Source: Ophiodon elongatus
Taxonomy: Eukaryota > Chordata > Actinopteri > Perciformes > Hexagrammidae
Length of the DNA stretch: 64,000 bases
Direction: 5' to 3'
Assembly (NCBI GenBank): GCA_016806645.1
Contig: JACSYO010000389.1
Location: forward strand, 2,146,001-2,210,000
Position numbers and translations under genes: made by a program. The notes beneath the pieces were generated by a model, which worked only from the letters and a program-made list of their open reading frames with translations, made no database searches and was not told the origin of the DNA. This document shows positions 24,016 to 34,539 of the stretch, piece after piece (the first letter of the stretch is position 1; each line of letters begins with the position of its first letter).

Positions 24016-24096
24016 ATGATTTTCTCAGACATGAGTACGGGGACCAACTCCCCAAAGGTGCACCCGCCGAATGGGACGAGGTTTTACACATTCCAG
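24016..24096 (+). CDS. Candidate first coding exon of an unidentified gene (partial, 27 codons)
   Basis: The frame opens with ATG at 24016 and has a second in-frame ATG at 24031. It encodes 27 residues starting MIFSDMSTGTN and ending NGTRFYTFQ. The second ATG has G at position -3 and is the better Kozak match; the first has A at -3. Immediately after the CAG codon for the final Q comes GCAAGT, so CAG|GCAAGT is a perfect GC-AG donor. A GT donor four bases downstream (CAA|GTAAAC) is the alternative. If read through, the frame continues for 19 codons and stops. The peptide has a Ser/Thr/Pro-rich, probably disordered stretch followed by a short aromatic segment, with no signal peptide or membrane segment. 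I do not recognise the family. The CpG-rich leader upstream supports a real 5' exon, and the remaining exons would lie beyond a long intron. Confidence 0.55.
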
Positions 24097-24106
24097 GCAA
24101 GTAAAC
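24097..24106 (+). other. Splice donor, GC-AG type or a shifted GT
   Basis: CAG|GCAAGT extends base-pairing with U1 snRNA along the whole donor apart from the C at +2, as known GC-AG introns do. A GT at 24101-24102 offers a weaker regular donor, which would add four bases to the exon and change the reading phase. Confidence 0.5.
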
Positions 24107-26334
24107 TGTTTGGTCCTACTGATTTTTTTTCTTCCCCCCCCATCTGTGCATCATAACTCAGCTGCTTCTTCTGTGTTTTTTTTTAATTTCCTGTCAGATC
24201 CATTGCTGTTTGATTTGTGGCTTTTATTGTGGCACAGTCGGAGGTGTGAAAGCCGAGCAGTGAGTGTTGGGTGTTTCCTACCTGCATGTGCAGACTGACT
24301 CCCTCACTCTCCCTTGTTTGCTCGATCCTCGACTTTTGCATTGGATTTGCAATGCAGGCCACTGCTGTTTTCCCTTTTCTTTTTTTTTTTTTACAAAGAT
24401 GTAGAAACAAATAGTCTTTCATGTCTCATAAGCGAAAGCAAAAGTGGATGTATACGGAATATGCACTCACTAATCAATAACTAATGGGAGGGACTCTGCT
24501 TTTATATTTCCTCACTTTGAGATCTTAGAGGACAGAATATAAGAAGGATTTTAATGGTTTCACACTTCAGCTCGTTAAATAAAACATGTGAGAGTAAAAT
24601 CGTGAGAGTTCATCTTCATACTAATGATGTTCAATTATTCAAGCTTAGCCCACTGAATCCCACCCCTCTGTACTGTATATCTATATTTAAATTGTCATCC
24701 AGTTGTATTATATTCCCCCTGTTTCTGAAGAGAAGTGAGGACACGTGCATGTTGTGCCCTACATTGATCACTGTAGGCTACGCTTGCTTATTTCAGCTCT
24801 TCCCAGACTGCCCATGCATGGCAATGAAGCAGCGTCAGTGGATATTGATCCAGTGTGTTCCACATGACTCTCGTAACCAAGCCAGCACTTTTCTGTTTGT
24901 TGTTTTTAGTTTTTTTTCTGCTGTGGGTGGAAGGAAGAAAGGAAGCAAATGTTTCAGAGAGTGAGATTATTCAAGAACCTGCCGGTTGCCATTTTGCCCT
25001 AAAAAAAAGAAGAAAAAAAAAAGGTGATGATGGTTGATTTTTTTTTTTGTTGCATCCAGGTGCAGTCAGCATGATTTCAGAAGCTGCTGCTTTTACTGGA
25101 GATGAGTGGAAAGGGGGTTTGTGGGTCGCTTTTCAAGCGAGCACAAGTGCTGATGGGAGCTCAGATGAGATGTTTATGCAGCATTACACCTGCCTCATCA
25201 CATTAGGGGCCAGCAGCAGAGCAGAGTGTCTCATCCCGTCTTGTAAGTTTGAGGTATTTTTTTTTTTTTTTTCTTTCCCACAAATTACTTTTGCCATCGC
25301 GTTGATATTTTAGCCGACAAGAAATAAGGGCAATGGGCTGCAAAACCCAATAAGGCCCAAGATCATTATCGCTGCCTCTTTAACCACTTCATCTAATATC
25401 ATGTGTGTCCTCCCTCGAACTGCACCTCCGGAGTTGTGACTTTCGCACTTGAAGATTTCCCCCCTCAGTGTTTGTTTGGGGCGTCGTAAAACCCGTCTTT
25501 GCCTTTTCATGTCAAATCATTATTGAAGGAAAGGCTCCCCGAGGGCTCGTACCTGTTGGAAGAAGCTCCTCTGATTATATCACAAAATCAAAGGCGTCCT
25601 GGCTCACAGATTATAGTCCCAGGAAATCCCCACAAAGAAGAAAAAAACAAAAACCTCGGCATCGCGCTGCTTCAATACATATAAATCACAATTCATTTTC
25701 TTCCACCCTTGAGGTGACTTGAGCTCTATCACGCTTCCTGAGGTAATAAGCATGCATCACTACGTTGTGCCACGCCAAATCAGCGCATTCTCAGTTCAGC
25801 CATTTTTTAACACAGTCCCCGTCAGATTGTTTACCAACGCCTAATGATATTCATTTTTTATCAGATTGCCCTTCCTGGTTTGCAATTTTAAATCGACTGG
25901 GGCAAATTGAATTAAATTGCAAAGTAGGTGAAGCCTCGGCAGCTCCATCAGGAGTTCCTTTAGTATTCACTGCCAGGCTCGGCAAACATGCACCCAGAAG
26001 TGTCGGGGTTTGCTTAGTTCGGGAGATCTCTAGTCTGCCACGCAGCTGTGTCTACAGACTCTGCATCTCGCTCCGACTCTCAGTCGATATCTCCTCGATA
26101 TCTTCGCCAACCTGGAGGCGACTGAACGTCTGCAGCCGTGCCAGCAGCTCTCACTGGTCCTCATCCAAGGGGGTCCGGACCCCCAAGGGGGGTCGGGAGG
26201 TCATTTCCAAGGGTCGCCGGATGGTGCATCTACCTTTTATCTATGGGGCAAACAATGTGTTTACAGATGTAGATGGTGACAAAGGAGGTGCAGACACAGT
26301 TAACCACTCATGGAAGCACCCTTACATGTTCACT
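24107..26334. other. Presumed first-intron sequence, nothing else recognised
   Basis: Contains several T- and A-rich runs (for example near 24172-24184, 25003-25022 and 25257-25272). The longest open frame in the window, 196 codons at 25765-26355, starts here, but it runs into a family D repeat and has no domain, so I do not call it. Confidence 0.45.
26169..26184. repeat. 16-bp GC-rich perfect palindrome
   Basis: GGGGGTCCGGACCCCC is its own reverse complement. Confidence 0.85.
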
Positions 26335-26471
26335 ATAACACTCCTGAACATGTAAGCTAATATTGTGCGCTAATATTTAGCAGGTATAATGTCATGTAAA
26401 CCATTATTTTAGAGAGTCAGCATGGTAACATTTGTACAAGTACAGCTGAGGCACATTGGCAGAAATGGAAG

Positions 26472-26764
26472 ATGATATTAATTAGTATGTTTTTCTTTGT
26501 GTATAATCTCCCGAAAATTAGAATCGTTGTGTTTTCGATAACTTTAGAATGAGCCGTAACTAGATCTAGTTACGGAGCTGGTCTTCTTCACAGAGCCGGC
26601 CGCCATATGTCTATAGTGGCCCAGAACGGACAAACCAAACACCGGCTCTAGAGAAGGCCGTTCCTGTTTTTCGCAGCAGCCACTGTAGTCACGCTACACG
26701 CTTGGCACACGGGAGAAGTTTCAGTTGGTTGCAGTCTCGCCAAATCCTACACACTGCACCTCAA
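26472..26764. mobile_element. Repeat, family C, nested in family D
   Basis: It contains GCCCAGAACGGACAAACCAA, CCGGCTCTAGAGAAGGCCGT and a closing AAATCCTACACACTGCACCT. I recognise this as a common percomorph short repeat whose normal end is CACCTTTAA; here the terminal TTAA has become TCAA at 26761. It interrupts a family D element and is therefore the younger of the two. The left boundary is approximate. Confidence 0.7.
26554..26575. repeat. 22-bp perfect palindrome
   Basis: The half-site CCGTAACTAGA is followed directly by its reverse complement, with no spacer. It lies inside the nested family C repeat. Confidence 0.9.
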
Positions 26765-26905
26765 AGAGACCACCAAAATTATTTCAATTGATGAATGTCT
26801 GTACTAAGTTACATGGCAAGTCATCCAAGTCGTTTTTATAGTAATTTCCCTCCTAATCTCTCAAAAGTGGTGGACAGACAGACAGACCGACATTGCCATA
26901 CAAAT

Positions 26906-27319
26906 GGTTTGAAACTCCTTTTAAAGTGCTTTTTTCTGCATTTTGACAAGGAGGCACACGGCAAGTTGTTGTAGTTTTTGGCGTGGATGCCTCCGTCAGT
27001 GGCCTTTGTTTGTCTGATGGAGCGACATCCAGTGACATTTCTCCCGTGGGAGAGGTTTTTGTCTGGCTGTGCGCCGAGCCCATTGGACCGAATTAGTGGG
27101 TTCACAGCAGAGTCTTAACCCTGAGTCCCTTTGATGTGAACCAAGAGATGCGCTGGATGCCCCAGCAAGCCGTTATGAAAACAGGAAAAGTCTATGTGAT
27201 GTCTTTATCAAGCAACACTTCAAGAGGCAATTTGAGAAACAGTGTTTCTGCTCCCTGGGCAATTTTCTGCTGAGATGAATGCCGTTCTGGGTTTTTGAGC
27301 TTTTTGAGAAAATCCGCTC
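26906..27319. other. Unassigned non-coding stretch
   Basis: No feature recognised. Confidence 0.45.
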
Positions 27320-27371
27320 GTTGAGTGTAAAAGTTGAGTGTAAAAGTTGAGTGTAAAAGTTGAGTGTAAAT
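27320..27371. repeat. 13-bp minisatellite, four units
   Basis: GTTGAGTGTAAAA is repeated four times head to tail, with a single A to T change in the last unit. Confidence 0.95.
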
Positions 27372-28925
27372 GTTCAAACGTGTAGAATCTGGTGTTCTGA
27401 GTCGGACTCCAGAGACCGACAATTGCTTGTTGAAATCGCAAAGCAGCTTCTTTCAATGATACACTCCTTTTATTTTTATTTTTTTTAAAGTTTAGTTCAA
27501 CCCAAGTTGCTTTGTCCACGTCCTTGTAGTTAATCCCCCACTGTTCCCATCCAATAATAACCCACCAAATTGTTTGTCAGGGTTGAGCTACCTGAGAAAT
27601 GAGATATAATTGTTGCCCAGTATTTGTCCTTGGTTGTCAAATTAGCGCTGCGTGTGATTGAGTCTCTTCAGCTGCTATGTCTTTGCCGTAAAGGCCTCTT
27701 CGTCTGAAATGCGTTGTTTTCCACACGGCGCACGCAGCCTCGAGCAGGGGAAGGTGGTGTCACGGCGAAAAGGCTCATACTGGACAGTTAATTGAAAGAT
27801 ATTGGGTAACAAGGATGGAGTAACGCTGGCTACCTAATCTGATCAGCGCCGGGGCAAAGTCACGCCGAAGTTGGCAGCCCACTTTTTACACAGATTGTCG
27901 GATACATTTCCCTCGTCTTTTTGGTCTTTTTCTTGCTTCAGAAGTATCCCCCTGGCTGCTGGGTTAAGTGGAGAGAAAGGAAATGAGCTGGTTCCCACTG
28001 CCATCCTTCAAAGTAATCCTCTCTTTTGCAGTTAACTGGCATTTGTGGAAGTTTATAGCAGCGCTGCCGGCCGCAGGGGGAGTTGGGCTGAAGAGCGTCT
28101 GTTTGGGGTTGGATTTGTCTCGTCTGTCCTCGGTGCTCTGTTTGTGAGCACGGCCACAGCCGAGGCCAACCCCCACTTAATCAAACCGTTAAAGCCGCGC
28201 CTCGTTTGGCTCTCCCTCCTGACAGTCTGACTAAGAGTTTGCATTCGGGGCTCGACAGTAAAAGACGGATGACAAGGCTGCGCACGCTGATTAAAAAAAA
28301 AAAAAAAAGAGAGAAAGAAAAAAGTGCTACTCCTCATTTAGCCCGGCGCGAACCTCCACACGGGGATTGAACTTCTGTTGGACGCTACTCGAGCCGAGTG
28401 CAGGAGGAGGCGCAGGGCCTCTTGTTCAGCGCTTGCATCTTCAGACGCATAAATCACACACACTCCCGCACCTCCACACCCTCAGCCGAACACTTTCCCG
28501 GGCCCAATCAGGCTCCTGGAGCAGGGAAGGTCTGCCAGACAGGATAACTCATCAGGTGACAGCACACGGCAGTTTGAATGACAAGTAAGCACCTATTTCT
28601 TCCGCACCCCGGAGGTGTGTCGTCATGGCGATGCCTCAGCTGTCTGCAGTCTACCTTGGTGTTTATTTTTCTCGTGGAATGGAGGGAGTCAGTGGGGGAG
28701 TTTATTTTTTGTTGTGACCTCGGGGTGTTGTAAAAATCTGGTGTGAAAAGTTTCACAGGAAATTGAGAATCGATTCATAATTGAAGTCATTTATCAAGTA
28801 AAAATGGCAGATGTGAGGATTTTATTCTTTTCTCTGTTTTCTATCATTGTAAAACCAGTACATCTTGGTTTCGGTCTGAAGACCGGTGATGGGCATTTTT
28901 TACTGTTTTGAAACACTTTAGAGAA
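27372..28925. other. Unassigned stretch with GC-rich parts
   Basis: 27715-27890 and 28040-28520 are mixed GC-rich blocks with intact CpGs. An A16 run lies at 28293-28308. A possible donor (CAG|GTGACA near 28555) follows the second block, but without promoter or protein evidence I do not call an exon. Confidence 0.4.
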
Positions 28926-29220
28926 GAAATAGAGCTGAAACAATTACTAGATTGACCATTCAGTTGAAAATGAAATTTGACAATCAGTAATTGTTATTGT
29001 GAAGCAAAAATACAAAAAAGAGCACTAGTTTCTTCTTCTCAAATGAGAGTGTTGTCTTAGTCTAAATATTATACTGGATATATTTAGGTATTGGACTAAC
29101 CAAACCATAATTATGCCATCTTTGGCTTCAGGAAATTGTGATTTTTTTTATGGACCAAATATTTCATTAAGAAACAAATCAACATATTGATCGGTAGAAA
29201 AGATCGTAGTTAGTTGAATG
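28926..29220 (+). mobile_element. Interspersed repeat, family G
   Basis: It runs from AGAGCTGAAACAATTACTAG, through ATCTTTGGCTTCAGGAAATT and TATGGACCAAATATTTCATT, to a closing GTAGTTAGTTGAATG. The order of these phrases matches the copy at 56329-56603 and a teleost repeat I know from its TTAATCGATAATG-type motifs. Confidence 0.7.
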
Positions 29221-30207
29221 ATTGAACTGCATCCTTGGAGACATTTGAATGCCTTTCCTATCATCTTTTGCTCAACTTACTGTATTAGTGACCTCTCACT
29301 GCCTGCTGCATGTCAACGCTTAATCTTGGAAATCCCCATTTGTGCAGCATGATGATGGGCTAAACGCAGGGTCCCGCCCCCTGTGATGATCCCTGCACAT
29401 GCATCAAAGCAGACTGCGGTTACTCAACGCATCACATGACAGTGGGACGGTGCTGCGGCTTGATCCGGACGGAAACACGTGGAAGCTTTTGTGAGAGCTT
29501 TTCCACTGTTGCAAGCTGTGCATCTAACTGATTAGCGGGACTATTTCCGTTCCGATTTCAACAGGGGTGCGAACGCGCGTGCAGATGTATCCACGGCAAC
29601 GTGCAATTCTGAATGGAAAACACACACGACTGCAAAGAAACAAACGGCAACAAAAAAAAAAAAAAAAGACACCGAGGCGTGAACCGCACAGAATCGCTCT
29701 CTTGTCACTCAAACAGACACATGCACACACTTTGATACACCCAGCTGCGAGCTTATACCCACAGCTGTCTTACCCCGGTCACACACACACACACACACAC
29801 ACGCATCCCCCCTCCTCGCATGCCCCGCCCTCTCTAGGTCGTGTGTTCAGGGACGGTGGATGGGACAACTAAAGGTGGCCATATGCAAATGAGCACAAAC
29901 GCGGCAAATTGATACGCGGCTGCCAGATTGAAGTCGAAGTGCTTGACCTTTTATTTGTTACACTGGCACGTGGTAATTACTTACAAATGGCACCCCCCCC
30001 CCCCACATCCTCACCGACACACACGGTGTCTATTCCTGCTGCGTGTACGTGTGTGTTGGAGGCGTTTGCCCTATTTTCTTGGTCTTTTTTTAATCAGCCC
30101 TCGTGCATTTAAAATCTGGCCGGGGCAGATGGGGAAGGGAGTTTGACCCACTTTGATGGATTCCACACCGATTAAAAGGATGAGTGAGCTTTCGAAAGCA
30201 AGAGGCC

Positions 30208-30209
<2 letters not shown>
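29221..30209. other. Unassigned stretch with small repeats and an octamer motif
   Basis: Contains A16 at 29652-29667, (CA)11 at 29780-29802 and a C12 run at 29993-30004. ATGCAAAT, the POU-factor octamer, occurs at 29883-29890 as a single motif and is not by itself evidence of function. Confidence 0.45.
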
Positions 30210-30244
<35 letters not shown>

Positions 30245-30297
30245 GCGTGTGCGTGTGCGCGTGTGTGTGTGTGTGCGTGCGTGCGCGTGTGTGTGTA
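30210..30297. repeat. (GT)n/(GC) compound microsatellite
   Basis: About 88 bp of GT units with several GC substitutions spaced through the second half. It is strictly alternating purine-pyrimidine, so Z-DNA is possible. Confidence 0.95.
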
Positions 30298-30786
30298 TTT
30301 GGTTGTGTGTTAGTATGTGTCAACAAGGGAGAGAAGGAATAGAAGACGGTTTATTTGTGTACCAGTGATGTGTACGCGTTACTGTAAAGCCTGTACCTCG
30401 TGGGCCGCAGCTCAGATCAATCCCTCCAGGAATGACTACAATCAATCCACAGAGAGTGGTTAATTAATAAATCCATTTTTACAAATCACCAAGCCACAAA
30501 CCTCTCAAACAGACTTTCTTGTAACAGTGGAAAGGGCTTGTCTCGTCAACAAAACTGAACCTTTTTCTACTCTTAACAGCTAAAAGTAACCGGTTGCTTT
30601 ATGGAGCGTCCTGACAGCAATGCTTAACAAGGTAGGAAGTACTGAGGTGGTACTGAGGTAGTACTGAGGTTACCTTACAGACTTATTTCTCGGTAGGAAA
30701 AATTACATGAGCTCGTTGATCTTCCAAGCGCTGCGCTTTGCCGTCTTCGGGGAAGCGTGGCGCCCACTTTCCAGTTCTCCCCCAGG
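30298..30786. other. Unassigned stretch with a short 11-bp tandem repeat
   Basis: TACTGAGGTNN is repeated three times with an 11-bp period at 30640-30672. Nothing else recognised. Confidence 0.5.
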
Positions 30787-30941
30787 GTACCACTGTTAGC
30801 TCTGTCATCACTGTTGCCATTGTTTGCGCTGTTAGCACCGTCAGTTGCTCGCTGCCCGTTCAGCGGTCGCCATGTTGAGAGCCGTGTGGATACAATCCCT
30901 CATCGTAGATATGCTCTGAATTTCGAATTTAGCACCTTTAA
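30787..30941 (-). mobile_element. Family B repeat fragment
   Basis: CCATGTTGAGAGCCGTGT followed by ACAATCCCTCATCGTAGATA, and ending in GCACCTTTAA, matches the right half of the 4513-4824 element. The other end is not found, so this is a one-ended fragment. Confidence 0.7.
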
Positions 30942-32281
30942 AGGAGGAGGATATTTTTTTTCATTGTCGACAAACCAAAACAATAATGGTTGATCCTACA
31001 TTCACCATCCTGCTACCAGAAATACTCGCAAGCAGACCCAATTTGAGACGGAAATTCCTCCCCATTAATGGCACTATTCACAAGTAAAATTTTCTAAAAA
31101 CATTTTTTGGGGAGGATAATGTTGAGCCTTTTTCAAAAATTGTGAGTTGTGACCCATTTATTTATTTTTTTTGTCTTTAGGAGGGAACCAAACAGCTTTG
31201 GGCTAAATGCCACAGATGGAGTCCAAAATACTGAAGGACTCATTCTTAGTTTTAGTCTTTTCATGGGATTTCTTGACACAAACAGAAATGTAGAATATTT
31301 CCATCTTCATCCTTTAATGTGAGATGCAAATGTCTTACTCTCTTTATCACACATCTTAATTAATCTCCTGGTGTAATGGCAGCCAATGTTGGCTCATACC
31401 AAACAATGACTCATCACTGATAGGGTACAGAGAGCTGGTACAAACGTGCACACACAACCAGCACCGATCCCACAGAGATTTTAAAGTGGAGTTGGGTGCA
31501 CACGCAAGCCGAGCCACTCACTTCAATAGACTATAGTGCCGACAACCTCTCTTCATTGATGCAATTATGGTGTAACCCTTTGCCTGGTTTACTGCATCAG
31601 TCTGATCTCATTCATCCAACAATGTGGACTTGAAAGGCTTGACAGAATACAAAGAGGGGAATTTATCATTTTTCTCTGTCAGTGTGAAATCAAAGCGGGA
31701 TGAATCTGTGTACGTCGTCTGTGTTCGGTCAAATGGCTGACTTGTTAGCCATTTATTTGTCAGTGAGCCTGGCATCTATCTCTGAGGTTCCGGGGTCTTC
31801 AAAGATGTTAAAGTGGATCAAAGAAAATAAGGTTGCACTTTATAAAAAAAAATAAAACAGATCGAGCCTCAAGAAAACTTTCTGAGTTAATATACTGGCT
31901 GGTTTGGGTGGCGAAAAAAGATCGAGAGAGGGAGATATAGTAGAGCAGTGAATCATGGCTGGTAATAAAACCAGCCCTACCTCTGGGCTGATCACCTCAC
32001 TAGAGACTCATTCAGCCATTGACATTGTCTCCTTTTCCCTGCAGATTCAATGCTCAGACACCAATTGACCCGGTAACCAATCAACATTAGAGACGATGTA
32101 CAACCACACACACTTCCACAGACACATATAGTGTTCCCATCCTCTGATTGTCCTGCAATTCCCTTCAGCGCAGAGTCACGCCCTCGGCATCGTCAGCATC
32201 ACTGCTGTCAACCAGCTCCTTCTTTTTGGACTAGTGAGAGGGGGAGGCTATCAACATATCAGTCGTCCTAAAAATATCTTT
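30942..32281. other. Unassigned non-coding stretch
   Basis: No gene, tandem array or recognisable repeat. Confidence 0.5.
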
Positions 32282-32435
32282 ATTAAGCTTGCCGTTGCAC
32301 TCAGCTCCACCCTCTTGAGTCACTTCTAGTTCCAAGAAAACAAGACAAAATGCCAAACTCGAGGCTTCACAACCGCAGTCCACAAACCAAGGGTGACGAC
32401 GTCTTGTTTGCTGCGTCCACTTCAGTCTATGGTCC
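32282..32435 (-). mobile_element. Family A repeat fragment
   Basis: AAAATGCCAAACTCGAGGCT and CGTCCACTTCAGTCTATGGT match, in the same orientation, the right half of the copy nested in the Tc1 element at 44175-44561. The 59086-59420 copy is inverted relative to both. Confidence 0.75.
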
Positions 32436-34183
32436 ACAATCAGCTGATGGAGTAATCACAGGGAGAATTAGAGACTGAGATTATGAATGAAAAGGAGTGT
32501 AGAGAGTGTCTTCCTGACTGAACTTCTGCTTAAGCTTCATTTACATTAATATAAATGTCAAACAAACCGTTTAGTTAAACCAATAGTTCCACTTAAAGTG
32601 GAAAGGAATAAAGTACCAGCTCTATTGTTAGTGTCCTGTTGTCTATGGGGTCCATTTATATTCAGACAGTGTAGGCGCAGGGCAGGTTAAAGATGACTGT
32701 AAACTTTTATCGTAAGCAGAGTAAAAGTCATTTTTATCCTCACACTTACTTTGCAGCTTTTGCTTAAGTGGCTATGGAACGGTCTTATTCCATTCATTTG
32801 TTCACCCATACATGCTCTATCTTAGACTTGGCTGATTTCCAGCTTTCTCTCCATCTGGCCGAATGGCATTCCGCTGTCCGTGGTGCTGAAACTGTAGTAG
32901 CCGCTCCATAAGGCACTCCTTCATGGCTGTTGAACTGTATATCTCACACACGCTCTGTAATGGGAGTAGTGGTGGATGTATCGGGCCTTCCTACGTTCCA
33001 CCATTAACTGTACATCTCTGTCTCTTTGTCTCGTGACCCCCACTCCTCCTCTCTGAACATCTCCTTTTGTTTCAGCGATCCATCGCTTTGCCGGGTTTGA
33101 TTAAAGGGCAATACACAGTCCATTTGGAGGCGGTGTTTTCAAACTGTCAGGGTGAATTCATTCATCCCAAGCCTCTCTGCAGTCTGCTGTGTTAGACTTT
33201 AAAAACTGCCTCACCCACATTGTCTCTGTGCAACATTATGTTTCCCCCGCAGTCATTCACATGAGGCGATACAGTACGCAGTGGCCTTTGTGAATAATGC
33301 AGTGGCAATAAAATCTTTTGCTATGTTCAATTACACCAGCTTTGGCTGCCTCCTCTTTTACTGCTGCTCCCCTTCTGTTTGTGTGTGGGTGTGTGCTTAA
33401 TATGGCAAGACCAGGCTATAAAGACCCAACAGCAATAATTTTATCCTCCTTTATTTCTCTTTTAAACTGGAATGGTTTCCAAAATTGGGTTAGCTTGTTA
33501 AAAATGGACTTCTTAAAAGCAGAAACAATATTTTCACACCGTCGCTGCAGCTTAAAGCTACCTGAATGGTCGTCTTTCCTGCTTATCACATTGTAGCTCT
33601 CCATTCCCTCTGCTGTGTCCTTTACCATAGATTTCAACCTGCTGCCTTGCAGTCAATAGACAAATGAGAGACAGTGCACTTAATTAGCAACACATGCCAC
33701 AGAAAGTGAAACCTCCCTCGAAGAAAGGAAGTCAATGCCCGGCTATTACACGTTCCCCGGCCTCTGACCCCGAGCAGCCATAACCAAGTCAGCACAGGAT
33801 AATGGTTTTCCTTTTTGTTGAATGCTGATATTGTAAACTGATTGATGACCATTGATTTCTGTGTATTTCACGCAACGCTGAAGGCAAACTTTAAAGGCAA
33901 ATCCATTCGGCCTATAAAACAACCAGATTGTAAAGTTAAGAAGGCCGTGGAGGGCCTGTGGTCACGGTTTGTGTACGTCTGCATCTTTATTTCTGAGGTT
34001 TTTCAGTCCTTATCACATGTGTGTATTCTGTTTACTACACAAACGGCCTGTTATGTGGACAAGCAGCTGCTGTAGCCCATAGGTCTGTATTCCCGCTGTT
34101 GCCACCATCCTCCCACCATGCACTGTAATGAAACCCTCAGAAATCAATAAAATCCGCTTGCAGGTTCGCACGGGATAAACTGC
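32436..34183. other. Unassigned non-coding stretch
   Basis: A pyrimidine tract and CAG at 33061-33075 are followed by a frame open until 33195. Without a clear donor or known peptide it is not called an exon. Confidence 0.45.
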
Positions 34184-34539
34184 ATGGGTTCATCCAGCAG
34201 CGACGCAGACACACACCCCTCCCCGTCCCCTCCACCCCCCCCACCCACCCCATCCCCTCCCATCCCCCCCGCTGAGACAACGCCACCTCAGCACCTAATG
34301 TTTTCCCATAAAAGGCTTGTTCACAGAGGACTACCGGGGAGCAACTGTGCGTCGGAAGCCAACAGAGAACTTAATTATCTGAGATCTTCACAGCTGTCCT
34401 ATCCGGTGTCTGGCTGTCGGAACATTCTCACCCGCTGTGGTTTCACACTCTCCGGCACTGAGCTCCAGCGCAAACTTTGGAGCCGAGAACTTTTTTTTCT
34501 TTTCGACCAAGAAGATGATTTGCGCCTAAGGCCCTGCAG
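34184..34539 (+). other. Weak exon candidate: open frame ending at a strong splice donor
   Basis: An ATG at 34184 opens 118 uninterrupted codons that reach CTGCAG|GTGAGC, with the exon ending at 34539 and GT at 34540-34541. The first residues are MGSSSSDADTHPSPSP, followed by a long proline run produced by the C-rich tract at 34210-34270. The rest has no recognised domain. The surroundings are richer in C+G. It may be an alternative first exon or a non-coding leader exon of the same gene, or coincidence: the donor context is good, but nothing else confirms it. Confidence 0.25.

Larger units (their letters stand above)
26335..26905 (+). mobile_element. Family D repeat split by an inserted repeat
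   Basis: The left part (26335-26471) carries AGCAGGTATAATGTCATGTA and GTACAGCTGAGGCACATTGG. The right part (26765-26905) carries GATGAATGTCTGTACTAAGT and the family's closing AAAGTGGTGGACAGACAGAC. These are consecutive segments of family D, as in the 13349-13792 copy, separated here by about 290 bp of a different repeat. Confidence 0.75.

Noticed and set aside
25765..26355. Longest open frame in the window, 196 codons, + strand
   Set aside because: No domain or recognisable composition. Its end lies in a family D mobile repeat, and there is no promoter or splice support.
27320..27371. CRISPR-like array
   Set aside because: Four contiguous 13-bp units with no spacers: an ordinary minisatellite in eukaryotic DNA.
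33076..33195. Internal coding exon after a pyrimidine-rich CAG acceptor
   Set aside because: The donor is weak (GG|GTGAAT), the 26-residue peptide is unrecognised, and such acceptor-like sites are frequent by chance.
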